The translations under genes and the position numbers were made by a program. The notes beneath the pieces were generated by a model. It was not told the origin of the DNA and searched no databases. It saw only the letters and a program-made list of their open reading frames with translations. DNA of 54,924 nt from Saccharofermentans sp. (GTDB lineage Bacteria; Bacillota_A; Clostridia; Saccharofermentanales; Saccharofermentanaceae), in contig JAILHX010000010.1 in assembly GCA_024695565.1 (NCBI GenBank), forward strand, positions 1 to 54,924, written 5' to 3'. Positions 32,641 through 41,282 of the stretch are shown piece by piece (within the stretch, counting starts at the first letter, position 1; each line of letters starts with the position of its first letter).

Positions 32641-33975
32641 TTAAGCCAATGCTTCCAGAACTCCTGATAAGATGCTTATCGCTACATATGAGACCGCTGT
32701 AAAGATTATTCCGGCTCTTATGTGCGGCCTGCCGCGGAGAACGGTCAGTATAGACATTGCACTTGCAAAACCCAGTGCCAGCGTTCCCCACATCGCCAGT
32801 ATTCTCTTGGGCGTGTATCCGTAGATGCTGTAATAAAGTCCGAGTTTGCTCATTGCCACGATCGCGAAAACAATACTCTCAGCCATCAGCAGGGTAACCA
32901 GGATCTTCGCAGGAATCGCGAACCTGCCTTCTGAATCTGTCTTGCCGAACAGGATTATCGCCAGATAAACACACATGTTTACCGCCATGATGCCAACCAG
33001 CTCGAAGAAGCCGTCTCTGGCATAGTAAGCAACAAGCATTCCGTCAGGAACAGTTCCCGTGAATCCGCCAATCATGTATGTCAGACGCTTGATAAAGAAC
33101 AGAAAATACAGAAGAACGAATACACCTGCTGCAACATAAACGATCGCAGAAGATACGGTCTTGCCCTTACCCCTTATCTTGTTAAGCCAGGCAGCAACAC
33201 GGGTCTCTTTCTGTCCGTCTGATTTTGCGCTTCTGGATAACAGACCGTATAAGTAGAAGCATACGGGTATTGCAAAGAAACATCTTCGCACAATTTCAGA
33301 AATATCCCTAAGTCTCAAATGATCAAGATATGTCCCGATCTCAGCAAGGAAATTATCGAAGAATGAAGCTATATCACTGTCGATAGATGCCATAAGACTT
33401 ACAGATATGATCATCAGTATAAACATTATTCCGATGAATATAACGGCTATGAAGTTGTTCTTTTTTGCAGGTCTCTGAACTTCACCGTCAATTACCGTCT
33501 GATGCTTTGCAAAGCATTTCCAGTCAATTATAAAGTTCGGGAATCCCGCAAAAGACTTAACACAGAATCCGTCTATCAGGTCAGCAATTATGAATCCTGA
33601 AGTATTACCTCCGAGCAGGATCTTATTTGAGACCAATACCGAATAAACAGCGCACAGATGCATTGCAAATAACGAGAGCAGCTGTTCCGGTCCGAAGCAG
33701 GCCGTAAGGCCCGTCATGAATGTCATTACATACCAGAATACGGATGCTGCGGTAAGCTTCGTGTTCTCTCTCCTGCCCCTTCTGACCAGCTCATTTACGA
33801 TAATGAATAATATTGCAAATACCGGATAAGAGACCTTTATCATGAAGTGTCCTGCACCCATGGAAGGATCTATAATAAAGCTGTCAGTCAGATCAAATAT
33901 GAACCTTACATAAGCGTAAGCTAAAGGATAGGCTAGGATGACTCCTAGCCTCTGAAGTATCAATTTATTGTCCAT
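32641..33975 (-). CDS. DUF4153/DUF4173-type polytopic membrane protein
   Basis: A 444-residue protein with about ten hydrophobic segments and no recognisable catalytic site. The YGYTPKRILAMWGTLALGFA stretch near the C-terminus resembles the GLT-x-x-R motif region of DUF4153/DUF4173 membrane proteins, but which of the two cannot be settled by eye. It begins 6 bp after the XRE gene on the same strand, so it belongs to the DUF2975-XRE operon and is presumably under the same operator. A role in membrane stress or envelope adaptation would fit this context (inference). Confidence 0.7.
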   Translation of the reverse strand: MDNKLILQRLGVILAYPLAYAYVRFIFDLTDSFIIDPSMGAGHFMIKVSYPVFAILFIIVNELVRRGRRENTKLTAASVFWYVMTFMTGLTACFGPEQLLSLFAMHLCAVYSVLVSNKILLGGNTSGFIIADLIDGFCVKSFAGFPNFIIDWKCFAKHQTVIDGEVQRPAKKNNFIAVIFIGIMFILMIISVSLMASIDSDIASFFDNFLAEIGTYLDHLRLRDISEIVRRCFFAIPVCFYLYGLLSRSAKSDGQKETRVAAWLNKIRGKGKTVSSAIVYVAAGVFVLLYFLFFIKRLTYMIGGFTGTVPDGMLVAYYARDGFFELVGIMAVNMCVYLAIILFGKTDSEGRFAIPAKILVTLLMAESIVFAIVAMSKLGLYYSIYGYTPKRILAMWGTLALGFASAMSILTVLRGRPHIRAGIIFTAVSYVAISILSGVLEALA

Positions 33976-33981
33976 TGAAAA

Positions 33982-34185
33982 TCAGTCCTCTCTGAACTCG
34001 AGAATATCTCCCGGCTGGCAATCCAATGCCTTACAGATATCGTTTAATGTGGAGAACCTGACGGCCTTTGCCTTCTGGTTCTTAAGTATCGAAAGATTTG
34101 CCTGCGTGATCCCCACTTTTGCAGCCAATTCGCCGGAGGAGATCTTACGTTTTGCCATCATTACATCAAGATTAACTATAATCAT
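33982..34185 (-). CDS. Small XRE-family repressor-like regulator (YozG type)
   Basis: A 67-residue single-domain helix-turn-helix protein: SSGELAAKVGITQANLSILKNQKAKAVRFSTLNDICKALDC is the five-helix XRE core, and the tail QPGDILEFRED matches the YozG group usually paired with DUF2975 proteins. AAGGAGG precedes the ATG. It lies 18 bp downstream of the DUF2975 gene and upstream of a polytopic membrane protein. Its probable operator is the direct-repeat element at 34696-34753, present again at 335-392, so it may act beyond its own operon (inference). Confidence 0.92.
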   Translation of the reverse strand: MIIVNLDVMMAKRKISSGELAAKVGITQANLSILKNQKAKAVRFSTLNDICKALDCQPGDILEFRED

Positions 34186-34203
34186 ATTTTGCTCCTCCTT
34201 TCC

Positions 34204-34656
34204 TCAGATCGTGAGATCCATCTCTTCCTTCATTGTAATAGCCTTATCAAATACTACTCTGACGCTCATTACTATAAGGGCCATAAACAGTGCTACGATT
34301 GCCAGGATCCAGGCGCCGTTCCAAATGAATCCGCCGATTACGCAGTCAACTGCAATTGCTACCAATGAGAGCGTAATGATCATCATAAGTTTTGTATTCG
34401 ATCTGTCAAAGACTATATCCTTGCTCATATTGGACAGAAGCTTCAATAACGATATAAGAACGACATAACCGCCGACTGTTCCCAGATAGTATATCACTGT
34501 GAGAGCTACAACTCTGAATGTATCGAAAACAAGTGCCCAACAATAAGCTATATACTGAGTGATTACTATTCCGAAAATATCTGCAACAACTGCCATTGCT
34601 ATAAAGAGTACTGTCGCAATCTTAGTCCATCTGATAATTCCATCGTTGTATCGCAT
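34204..34656 (-). CDS. DUF2975 membrane protein
   Basis: A 150-residue protein with four membrane segments, the usual DUF2975 layout, and the family-like NMSKDIVFDRSNTKLMMI stretch between segments two and three. ATG 34656 has AGGAGG upstream; the longer frame would place the start inside the leader. DUF2975 genes are typically followed by a small XRE regulator, as here, and the pair is thought to form a membrane-linked regulatory unit. It is the first gene of a three-gene operon behind the duplicated promoter/operator. Confidence 0.88.
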   Translation of the reverse strand: MRYNDGIIRWTKIATVLFIAMAVVADIFGIVITQYIAYCWALVFDTFRVVALTVIYYLGTVGGYVVLISLLKLLSNMSKDIVFDRSNTKLMMIITLSLVAIAVDCVIGGFIWNGAWILAIVALFMALIVMSVRVVFDKAITMKEEMDLTI

Positions 34657-34695
34657 AGACTTTTCCTCCTGAAAATGATTTAAGCTAGCTTTATG

Positions 34696-34753
34696 CCAGT
34701 ATACTAACACAGCGTTTTTCGATTTTCAAGAGTTTTTTATCGTTTTTCAATAA
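34696..34753 (-). promoter_or_regulatory. Promoter/operator, copy 2 of the duplicated 58-bp element
   Basis: On the minus strand TTGAAA (34724-34729), a 17-bp spacer and TAGTAT (34701-34706). Direct repeats TTGAAAAACGA and TTGAAAATCGA are 21 bp apart, about two helical turns, and the second covers the -35. This fits repression by the XRE protein of the operon. It matches 335-392 at 47 of 58 positions. Confidence 0.78.
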
Positions 34754-34772
34754 AATTTTTCCAGTTATCGAG

Positions 34773-34808
34773 AAATACAAAAACGGTGCCGTTTTGAGGC
34801 GGCACCGT
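34773..34808 (-). terminator. Terminator of the membrane GGDEF gene
   Basis: On the minus strand CGGTGCCG/CGGCACCG (34800-34807 with 34784-34791) is followed by TTTTTGTATTT. It insulates the DUF2975 promoter immediately downstream. Confidence 0.9.
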
Positions 34809-34829
34809 GAGACTTAAACAATAAGCAGA

Positions 34830-35984
34830 TTATCTTTCTCTCTTGTGATCCTTGTAATATTCGTCCTTGTCTTTATACATAAGGGTATCTATGACGACTA
34901 CAAGATCCTGCGTATCTTCCTTACTGAAGTCAAATACCTTACCGCCTACTGCGGCAGAGAGCTTATAGGGCTTGCCTGATGTCTCGTTATACTTATCTAC
35001 TGCATCGGCAGTTTTCTTCTTATACAATTCGATGTCAGACTCTTTTGCCTTACGCATGAGCACTACGAATTCATCACCGGCGAATCTGATGACTGTTCCC
35101 ACAGAACCGAAGACATCATTCAGAATGCCTGCAAATGCGATAAGAGCCTGATCACCTTCTTCGTGCGAATAGTTATCGTTAATTGATTTGAATCCGTTAA
35201 GATCGAGCATGTAGGCAACAATGGTTTCCTTGTGCCTCTTCTGCAGGCGCTTAAGTTCCCTGTCCATCTCGAATCTGTTATAGACACCCGTGAGCTTATC
35301 TATGTAGATGCATTCATTCTGGAACGCAATAACGATTCCCGCAAACGAGACAGCGAAACATGCCGGAAGGAGCGAGATTCCGTAAGCATATGTCTGAACC
35401 AGCATTCCAAGAAAGATCGGCAGCAGGAACTCTACAACAGGGAAATAGCGGAGCGAAGGATTCCTGATCTTGGATACAAAGTAATAAATAAACCCGTACG
35501 CGTTGAGGAGCAATCCGACAGCCACGAAGAAGAAATAAAGATCTCCTCTGTGATACTCATTATTGTTATCGATGCTGAATACGATAGGCACGAAGAAATT
35601 CGCTATAAGGAGTACGACCTGAACACATACAGCGATCCAGAAAGCGAGGAAGTTGAGATGCGATGTTTTCTTGTCGATATGCTTTACGATCATATGAACA
35701 AGGAAAATTCCGACAAACACATTATAAAAATAAAGATATGTGTTACCGATATAAAGCATTACGTGGTAGAACATGAATCCTGTTCCTACCCTGCCGTCGA
35801 AATAAGCTACTACCTGATCAACCACGCAATTGGCTACCGACATGATAAGCATGCGGAGCATAATATGACTCTCTTCCTTACGTCCGGGAAGATTCCATCC
35901 CCTTGTTACCAGAACTATCAAGAGGATCGCAATTCCTATAAAATCAGCTACTGTAACTGCATATAAGTTAATAACAGGTGTCAT
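34830..35984 (-). CDS. Membrane diguanylate cyclase (GGDEF)
   Basis: A 384-residue protein with about eight membrane segments (to residue ~215) and a C-terminal GGDEF domain. The signature reads AGDEF (about 302-306), a variant found in active cyclases, preceded by YNRFEMDRELKRL, YMLDLNGFKSINDNYSHEEGDQAL (substrate and metal-binding Asp) and followed by VGGKVF. No RxxD product-inhibition site precedes it. No ribosome binding site precedes ATG 35984; instead a perfect TATAAT (35991-35996) ends 6 nt before it, implying a leaderless mRNA. It is divergent from the gene at 36083. Confidence 0.87.
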   Translation of the reverse strand: MTPVINLYAVTVADFIGIAILLIVLVTRGWNLPGRKEESHIMLRMLIMSVANCVVDQVVAYFDGRVGTGFMFYHVMLYIGNTYLYFYNVFVGIFLVHMIVKHIDKKTSHLNFLAFWIAVCVQVVLLIANFFVPIVFSIDNNNEYHRGDLYFFFVAVGLLLNAYGFIYYFVSKIRNPSLRYFPVVEFLLPIFLGMLVQTYAYGISLLPACFAVSFAGIVIAFQNECIYIDKLTGVYNRFEMDRELKRLQKRHKETIVAYMLDLNGFKSINDNYSHEEGDQALIAFAGILNDVFGSVGTVIRFAGDEFVVLMRKAKESDIELYKKKTADAVDKYNETSGKPYKLSAAVGGKVFDFSKEDTQDLVVVIDTLMYKDKDEYYKDHKRER

Positions 35985-36033
35985 ACAGAGATTATACTTC
36001 TTTTTCGCATTTGCATCTCCCCTGAACCGCTTA

Positions 36034-36042
36034 TGCTATAAT
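36034..36042 (+). promoter_or_regulatory. Extended -10 promoter of the 260-residue membrane protein gene
   Basis: TGCTATAAT: TGn followed by perfect TATAAT (36037-36042), 40 bp before the ATG. It lies back to back with the leaderless promoter of the GGDEF gene. Confidence 0.65.
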
Positions 36043-36082
36043 AACCGCTTGAAAGACAACAATCCGGAAAGGAACGGATCAA

Positions 36083-36865
36083 ATGGACGAAGAAACATTA
36101 TATGTGCTGATAACCTATTTGAGTTGGATAATTCCGCTCCTGACAGGACTCGCAATTCTAGTTGCCGGAATACTGATAACGGTCAACAAAACAAAATCCA
36201 CCAGGATGCTCGGAATTAGCTTCATATTCAATGCTATAAAAGTATTGATTGCCGGCATTTATACTATTGCTGTTCACAACTTGAAGGGTGAAGAGGTGGC
36301 AGCCATAGTCTATCCCTATAATACTGCAGTCATAATAACAGGCTGTTTATCCACGCTTTTCCTTTGCTTCTTCATTCATAAGAATTACGGAAAGAAACTT
36401 ATCTATCTTCCTCTGTTCATAATTCCCGCAGCAGGCTGGCTTGCTGACAGGATTATAATCATGACGCTCAGCAAGTTTATTGGAGCAGGAAACTCTATCG
36501 GATTGTGGATCGAGTTAACCAGCCAAATCGACAATTCTATCATTTCAGCAGCCGTTGCTGTCATTGTGTTCATTGTTTTCTTTAAGAACAGGAAAACCGA
36601 GAAGGTCATCCCAAAAGCATGGCTTATCAAGGCTATCCTGCTCGGCTGGAGCCTGCTCCACACAATAATTTACACATGCATTCTTTTGCATATGATATCC
36701 AATGAATCATCCGTCTCCGGCATGGATTACCGGATACTAACACTCATCTCAAATCCGATAGCTTTTGCATTCCCGCTATATGTGCTGATAAGTGTTTTCG
36801 CTGCCTCGAAAACGAAAGAAGAGGACGAGCCTTACGACCTGCCCGAACCGCCGTATCAGATCTGA
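36083..36865 (+). CDS. Seven-segment membrane protein of unknown function
   Basis: A 260-residue integral membrane protein with about seven hydrophobic segments, starting YVLITYLSWIIPLLTGLAIL and ending in an acidic, proline-rich cytosolic tail (KEEDEPYDLPEPP). GGAAAGGA lies 9 nt before ATG 36083. No family or catalytic motif recognised; its layout resembles the sensor part of the neighbouring GGDEF proteins but it has no output domain. Its last 10 bp overlap the convergent lipoprotein gene. Confidence 0.75.
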   Translation: MDEETLYVLITYLSWIIPLLTGLAILVAGILITVNKTKSTRMLGISFIFNAIKVLIAGIYTIAVHNLKGEEVAAIVYPYNTAVIITGCLSTLFLCFFIHKNYGKKLIYLPLFIIPAAGWLADRIIIMTLSKFIGAGNSIGLWIELTSQIDNSIISAAVAVIVFIVFFKNRKTEKVIPKAWLIKAILLGWSLLHTIIYTCILLHMISNESSVSGMDYRILTLISNPIAFAFPLYVLISVFAASKTKEEDEPYDLPEPPYQI

Positions 36866-37326
36866 TGAATGTCGAATACCAGCTTTTCCCCGTCGAAAAC
36901 CGTATAATTCGCAACGATCGTTGAATAATTATCGCTGTTAAAACCGTTGCACTTATACCAGGGACCTGATCCTAAGCAGTCAGTGTCTACCTTATCGAAT
37001 TCAAATTCGGGAGCGTCGGTTTCTGCCCAGTCATATTCTTCCCAGAGCCTTGCGGCTTCCTCATCAGTCAGGTAAACAACGCCTCTGTATCTGTATTCTG
37101 TAGGTCCGATAGAACGGCTGCCCCAGTCAAAATATACCTCTTCATAGATAGCGTGATCCCATTCGTCAAGCGCATTCATATAGTGTTCTACGATAACCGA
37201 GTCATTATAGAGCGTAACGACCTGTTCAGGCTCCTTATGCCTGAATTCAGAACAGGAAGTCAGTAATACCGCGCCTGTTACAAGTGACAATATGAGTGTT
37301 CTGCCTAAAACCTTAAAACTCTTCAT
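36856..37326 (-). CDS. Small putative lipoprotein
   Basis: A 156-residue protein with a signal peptide and lipobox LLTSC (Cys25), so it would be lipid-anchored outside the membrane. The mature part is rich in Glu, Asp, Trp and Tyr, with no recognised domain; Cys residues in DTDCLGSGPWYKCNG may form a disulfide. ATG 37326 is chosen because it starts the signal peptide directly (MKSFKVLGR) and has AAAGGGA upstream; a longer frame would add unsupported residues. Confidence 0.78.
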   Translation of the reverse strand: MKSFKVLGRTLILSLVTGAVLLTSCSEFRHKEPEQVVTLYNDSVIVEHYMNALDEWDHAIYEEVYFDWGSRSIGPTEYRYRGVVYLTDEEAARLWEEYDWAETDAPEFEFDKVDTDCLGSGPWYKCNGFNSDNYSTIVANYTVFDGEKLVFDIHQI

Positions 37327-37370
37327 TATTAGAATCCCTTTCCTATTATCCTTAGTCCAAAACAACCGTT

Positions 37371-37379
37371 ATTATACCA
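37371..37379 (-). promoter_or_regulatory. Extended -10 promoter of the lipoprotein gene
   Basis: On the minus strand TGGTATAAT with perfect TATAAT at 37371-37376, 45 bp before the ATG. It is divergent from the promoter at 37428-37455. Confidence 0.6.
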
Positions 37380-37427
37380 TTAACAAAATTCTTACGATTT
37401 AGGTGGTTTATAGTTACATTTATTGAG

Positions 37428-37455
37428 TTGATTCTTAACTTAATGGTGATACTAT
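37428..37455 (+). promoter_or_regulatory. Promoter of the double-SBP GGDEF gene (leaderless)
   Basis: TTGATT (37428-37433), a 16-bp spacer and TACTAT (37450-37455). The -10 ends 9 nt before ATG 37465, so transcription should begin within a few bases of the start codon, and no ribosome binding site is present. Confidence 0.6.
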
Positions 37456-37464
37456 AAACTCGAA

Positions 37465-39627
37465 ATGTTATATAAAATTAATAATAATAGATTCAGATTG
37501 AGATCACTCATTACCGTTTTGCTCAGCACAGTCCTTGTGCTGTCATTTTTCAGTTCGTCCGTAAGTCTTGCTGATGACAGCCAAAAGACCGTCCGTGTCG
37601 GTTGGTTCGAATCCGCGTTCAATATCACTGGGGAGAACGGCAGGCGTTCAGGATATGCATATGAATACCAGCTCAAGATAGCGGCTTATACCGGCTGGGA
37701 ATACGAATATGTGGAAGGATCCTGGTCAGAGCTCTTCCAAATGCTCGAGAACGGCGAGATTGATCTGTTAGCCGATGTTTCCTACACCGAAGAACGTGCG
37801 GAAACACTCTTATTCCCCACAATTCCGATGGGCCAGGAATTCTATTATCTGTACACCTCGTCCGATAACAAAGAAATACGCTCAGACGACTTATCCACAT
37901 TGAACGGCAAGCGCATCGGCGTTCCCAAAGACAGCATTCTGGCTGACCTCTATATCGAATGGACCGATCAGCACGGCGTTTCCGCTCAGCTTGTAGAGCT
38001 CAGCGGTTCCGAGAGCGATTCTCTTGATATGATCGTAAACGGTGATCTCGACGGTTTTGTCAGCATGGACAGCTTCGGAGATGTGGATTACTTAACTCCG
38101 CTGACATCTGTAGGTTCATCAGAGTTCTACTTTGCAGTTAACGGCTCAAGGCCCGATCTTCTCAGTGATCTTGATGCGGCTTTGTCTGCCATCATGGAAG
38201 AAGACCGTTACTATTCCCAGCATCTTTACGATAAATACCAGAACAATTCAGGTGTAGAGAGATACTTAAGCACATCTGAACTCGAGTGGCTCGAAGAGCA
38301 CGGAACGATCCGTATAGGCTATCAGGACAACTACCTGGCATTCTGCGCAAGTGATCCTGCCACGGGTGAATTGACAGGCGCTCTCAAGGACTATCTCGAA
38401 TATGCTTCGAACGGAGTAATTAACGCACAGATTGAATTCGAAGCGATATCCTTCCCTACTGCATCTGACGCAATGACAGCTCTGCAGAACGGCGAAGTCG
38501 ACTGCGTATTCCCCGCAAATCTCACAGCTTATGACAGCGAATCAATGGGCGTCGTAATGAGCCCCACTCTGATGAGCACGGAAATGCTGGCAGTTGTAAG
38601 CGAATCCGACCAGCAGGCTTTCTTCCAGAAGGATCAGATTACGGTAGCAGTCAACGAAGGCAACCCCAATTACGATCTGTTTTTGGCTGAACAGTTCCCT
38701 GCATGGGATCCGGTTCACTATGTTGATACGCCCACTTGTCTTAAGGCAGTTTCAGAAGGCAAGGCTGACTGTATCCTGATAAGCAACTACCGCTACGGCA
38801 ACATTTCCGCTCTTTGCGACAAATATAAGCTTACAACTGTCTCAACAGGCATTGATATGGACTATTGCTTTGCCATCAAGGAAGGCAACACTGTTCTTTA
38901 TTCAATAATGTCTAAAGTTACCGCCACGGTTCCCGATTCAGTTGCGCATTCAGCCCTGAACTACTATGCATCAGAAGATGCGAAGATAACATTCTCCGAA
39001 TTCATGCGCGATAATCTCGGAATAATAATGTCCGTGGTTTCCGTAATACTCCTGATCATACTGATCCTTGCGTTCCGTAACATAAGACTTCTGCGCAAGA
39101 CCAGCCAGGGCAAAAAGCAGATCAAGAATCTCAGCCAGAGAGCCAATTACGATGCCCTCACTTCTGTCCGTAACAAGGGCGCATTTACAGACTACATAGA
39201 GAATGTCCAATCCAGAATCGACAACGGAGAGACCGCGGATGTAGCAATATGTATTTTCGACTGCAACAACCTTAAGCAGATCAATGACGAATACGGCCAC
39301 GACAAGGGTGATGAATATATCAAAAACGCATGCCACTTCATCTGCACCACTTTCCGCAGAAGTGCTGTTTTCCGCATAGGCGGCGATGAATTTGCAGCGG
39401 TATTAATGAACGAAGACTTCCTTAACAGAGACAACCTCATCAATATCTTCAACAACGAACAGGAAGCTATCAGCGCCGCTGCCACAGACACGTGGAACCG
39501 GCTCCACATCGCTGCCGGCATGGCTGTATATTCTTCCTATACCGACAGTTCGCTGAGCGACACCATCAAGCGTGCTGACGATCTCATGTACGAACGCAAA
39601 AGGACCTGGAAAGAATCGAATTCCTGA
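37465..39627 (+). CDS. Diguanylate cyclase with two extracellular SBP_bac_3-type sensor domains
   Basis: A 720-residue sensor. A signal/anchor segment (about 14-36) is followed by two periplasmic-binding-protein domains (about 40-255, starting VRVGWFESAFNITGENGRRSGYAYEYQ; and about 270-505, starting IRIGYQDNYLAFCASDPATGELTGALKDYLEY), then a membrane segment (about 517-537) and a GGDEF domain with an intact GGDEF (639-643). Such proteins sense an extracellular small molecule, often an amino acid, and make cyclic-di-GMP. The inhibitory RxxD site is absent. The start lacks a ribosome binding site. It is followed 30 bp later by a GH43 gene. Confidence 0.9.
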   Translation: MLYKINNNRFRLRSLITVLLSTVLVLSFFSSSVSLADDSQKTVRVGWFESAFNITGENGRRSGYAYEYQLKIAAYTGWEYEYVEGSWSELFQMLENGEIDLLADVSYTEERAETLLFPTIPMGQEFYYLYTSSDNKEIRSDDLSTLNGKRIGVPKDSILADLYIEWTDQHGVSAQLVELSGSESDSLDMIVNGDLDGFVSMDSFGDVDYLTPLTSVGSSEFYFAVNGSRPDLLSDLDAALSAIMEEDRYYSQHLYDKYQNNSGVERYLSTSELEWLEEHGTIRIGYQDNYLAFCASDPATGELTGALKDYLEYASNGVINAQIEFEAISFPTASDAMTALQNGEVDCVFPANLTAYDSESMGVVMSPTLMSTEMLAVVSESDQQAFFQKDQITVAVNEGNPNYDLFLAEQFPAWDPVHYVDTPTCLKAVSEGKADCILISNYRYGNISALCDKYKLTTVSTGIDMDYCFAIKEGNTVLYSIMSKVTATVPDSVAHSALNYYASEDAKITFSEFMRDNLGIIMSVVSVILLIILILAFRNIRLLRKTSQGKKQIKNLSQRANYDALTSVRNKGAFTDYIENVQSRIDNGETADVAICIFDCNNLKQINDEYGHDKGDEYIKNACHFICTTFRRSAVFRIGGDEFAAVLMNEDFLNRDNLINIFNNEQEAISAAATDTWNRLHIAAGMAVYSSYTDSSLSDTIKRADDLMYERKRTWKESNS

Positions 39628-39657
39628 TGTATTAACAGGTTTACATAGGATAAATAT

Positions 39658-41109
39658 ATGGGCATCTGCTATCACTTCTATATGGACATACCGGATCCGG
39701 AAGTTATCTTCCATGACGGATACTATTATCTGGTAACAACGACAATGCATTTCTTTCCCGGCGGTGAAATCTTAAGATCTAATGACCTCAAGAGCTGGGA
39801 ACACTATTCTTATGTCTTCGACCGTCTGGAAAGCACTCCCGCACAACGTCTTGAAGGTGACGGATACATCTATGGCAAAGGCATGTGGGCACCCGCCCTC
39901 AAATACCACAACGGATTATTCTATTTTGCATTCTCAAGCAATGACATGAATAAGACTTACCTGTTCAGGGCAAAGGATCTTAAGGGGCCCTGGAAACGCA
40001 GTGAGATAAGCGGTTTCTATCACGACTTATCTCTCCTCTTCGATGACGGCAAAACTTATGTCGTATACGGCAACACCGACATTCATCTTACTGAATTAAA
40101 TGAGGACCTGACAGCGCCCAAAGAAGGCGGTCTTGACCGCGTTATATTAGATGACACGGGCAATCCGATGCTGGGACTCGAAGGCTCACATATTTATAAG
40201 CTGTTTAGCAGATACTATCTGTTCAACATCCATTCCCTTCGGGACAGGTGGAGAAGAGTTGAAGCAATGTATACTGCTGATTCGCTTGACGGCAAGTTTA
40301 CAGGCGGTGATATCTTCGATAACGATCTCGGAATCAGGGATTCGGGAATAGCTCAGGGCGGAATCGTCTCCGGTACTTATGGTGACCATATGGTCATGTT
40401 TCAGGACAGCGGAGCAATAGGAAGACTTCCCGTCATCGTGCCGTTTAAATGGCAGGACAAAATGCCTGTTTTCGATGATGAGAATGAAGTTGAAGAATGC
40501 AGTCTTACAGGTCTTTGCGGCAGCGACGATTTTGCCTGCGGTCACAAAGATTTCTGGCAGTTTAATCACGAGCCTGATGAGAGCCTGATAAGGTTTGATA
40601 ACGGATATCACATTACGACAGATAAAGTGTGCCGGAACCTGTTTCATGCTAAAAACACGCTGACCCAGAAGACTTTAGGGCCTGTTACACAGGCAAAGGT
40701 CACGATAGATGCAACAGCTCTAAATGACGGTGATTTTGCAGGTCTTTCGACGTTCCAGGGAGATTATGCTTTCGCAGGCCTGGCAAAAGAAAACGGTAAG
40801 TATTATGCAGTGATGCTGAGCAACACCGGCACAGGCGGCATTTGGGACTTAAGCGAAGATAGGGGCAGGACCGAAGAGAAGATCGAACTTCAAGACAGCA
40901 AAGTGACAGTCAGCGTAGAATGCGACTTTACTACCGATACGGCCAAGTGCTTTGTTGAGACAGATGGAACTTTGAAGCAGATAGGTACTCCGCACGAACT
41001 TCATTTCAGGCTCGACCACTTCACGGGATGCAGATTCGCACTATCGTGTTTCTCAACTTTGAGCACGGGCGGCACAGCAGTATTTAACGATTTTATTTTG
41101 CTTAAGTGA
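39658..41109 (+). CDS. Glycoside hydrolase family 43 (beta-xylosidase/arabinofuranosidase type)
   Basis: A 483-residue cytoplasmic enzyme with no signal peptide. The five-bladed propeller carries the three GH43 carboxylates: Asp13 (IPDPEV, general base), Asp123 (YHDLSLLFDDG, modulator) and Glu175 (GLEGSHIYK, general acid). The C-terminal ~200 residues (from about 290) form a beta-sandwich with FHAKNTLTQKTLGP and GLSTFQGDYAFAGL features, as in GH43 subfamilies acting on xylo-oligosaccharides. Absence of export suggests it degrades imported oligosaccharides. It follows the double-SBP GGDEF gene by 30 bp, so the two may be co-expressed. Confidence 0.9.
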   Translation: MGICYHFYMDIPDPEVIFHDGYYYLVTTTMHFFPGGEILRSNDLKSWEHYSYVFDRLESTPAQRLEGDGYIYGKGMWAPALKYHNGLFYFAFSSNDMNKTYLFRAKDLKGPWKRSEISGFYHDLSLLFDDGKTYVVYGNTDIHLTELNEDLTAPKEGGLDRVILDDTGNPMLGLEGSHIYKLFSRYYLFNIHSLRDRWRRVEAMYTADSLDGKFTGGDIFDNDLGIRDSGIAQGGIVSGTYGDHMVMFQDSGAIGRLPVIVPFKWQDKMPVFDDENEVEECSLTGLCGSDDFACGHKDFWQFNHEPDESLIRFDNGYHITTDKVCRNLFHAKNTLTQKTLGPVTQAKVTIDATALNDGDFAGLSTFQGDYAFAGLAKENGKYYAVMLSNTGTGGIWDLSEDRGRTEEKIELQDSKVTVSVECDFTTDTAKCFVETDGTLKQIGTPHELHFRLDHFTGCRFALSCFSTLSTGGTAVFNDFILLK

Positions 41110-41141
41110 ACCCCGGAACATGATCGAATCAGGCTAATTCT

Positions 41142-41255
41142 TCACCTGTTCCTGTTTAGTCTGAACAGCAAAACTGTAACAGTCTGATCAGCCTCTTTGC
41201 CAACGATCTCAAATCCGAAGCGCTCTTTATAAAACCTGATAAAGAGATTACGGGT
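41142..41255 (-). pseudogene. C-terminal fragment of a GNAT-type acetyltransferase
   Basis: On the minus strand a frame of 37 codons with no start of its own reads LFIRFYKERFGFEIVGKE, followed by a strand rich in Val and Leu, and ends in TGA at 41142-41144. The FY-x-x-x-x-GFEIVG pattern is the C-terminal strand and loop of GNAT acetyltransferases. The rest of the gene is missing; the break coincides with the terminator hairpin of the ABC operon, so the fragment is a deletion remnant. Confidence 0.6.
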
Positions 41256-41276
41256 GCCGGAAATTCCCGGCACCCG
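41239..41276 (-). terminator. Terminator of the ABC transporter operon
   Basis: A 10-bp perfect stem CGGGTGCCGG/CCGGCACCCG (41251-41260, 41267-41276) just after the permease stop; minus-strand tail TAATCTCTTTAT. Confidence 0.8.
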
Positions 41277-41282
41277 CAGATA

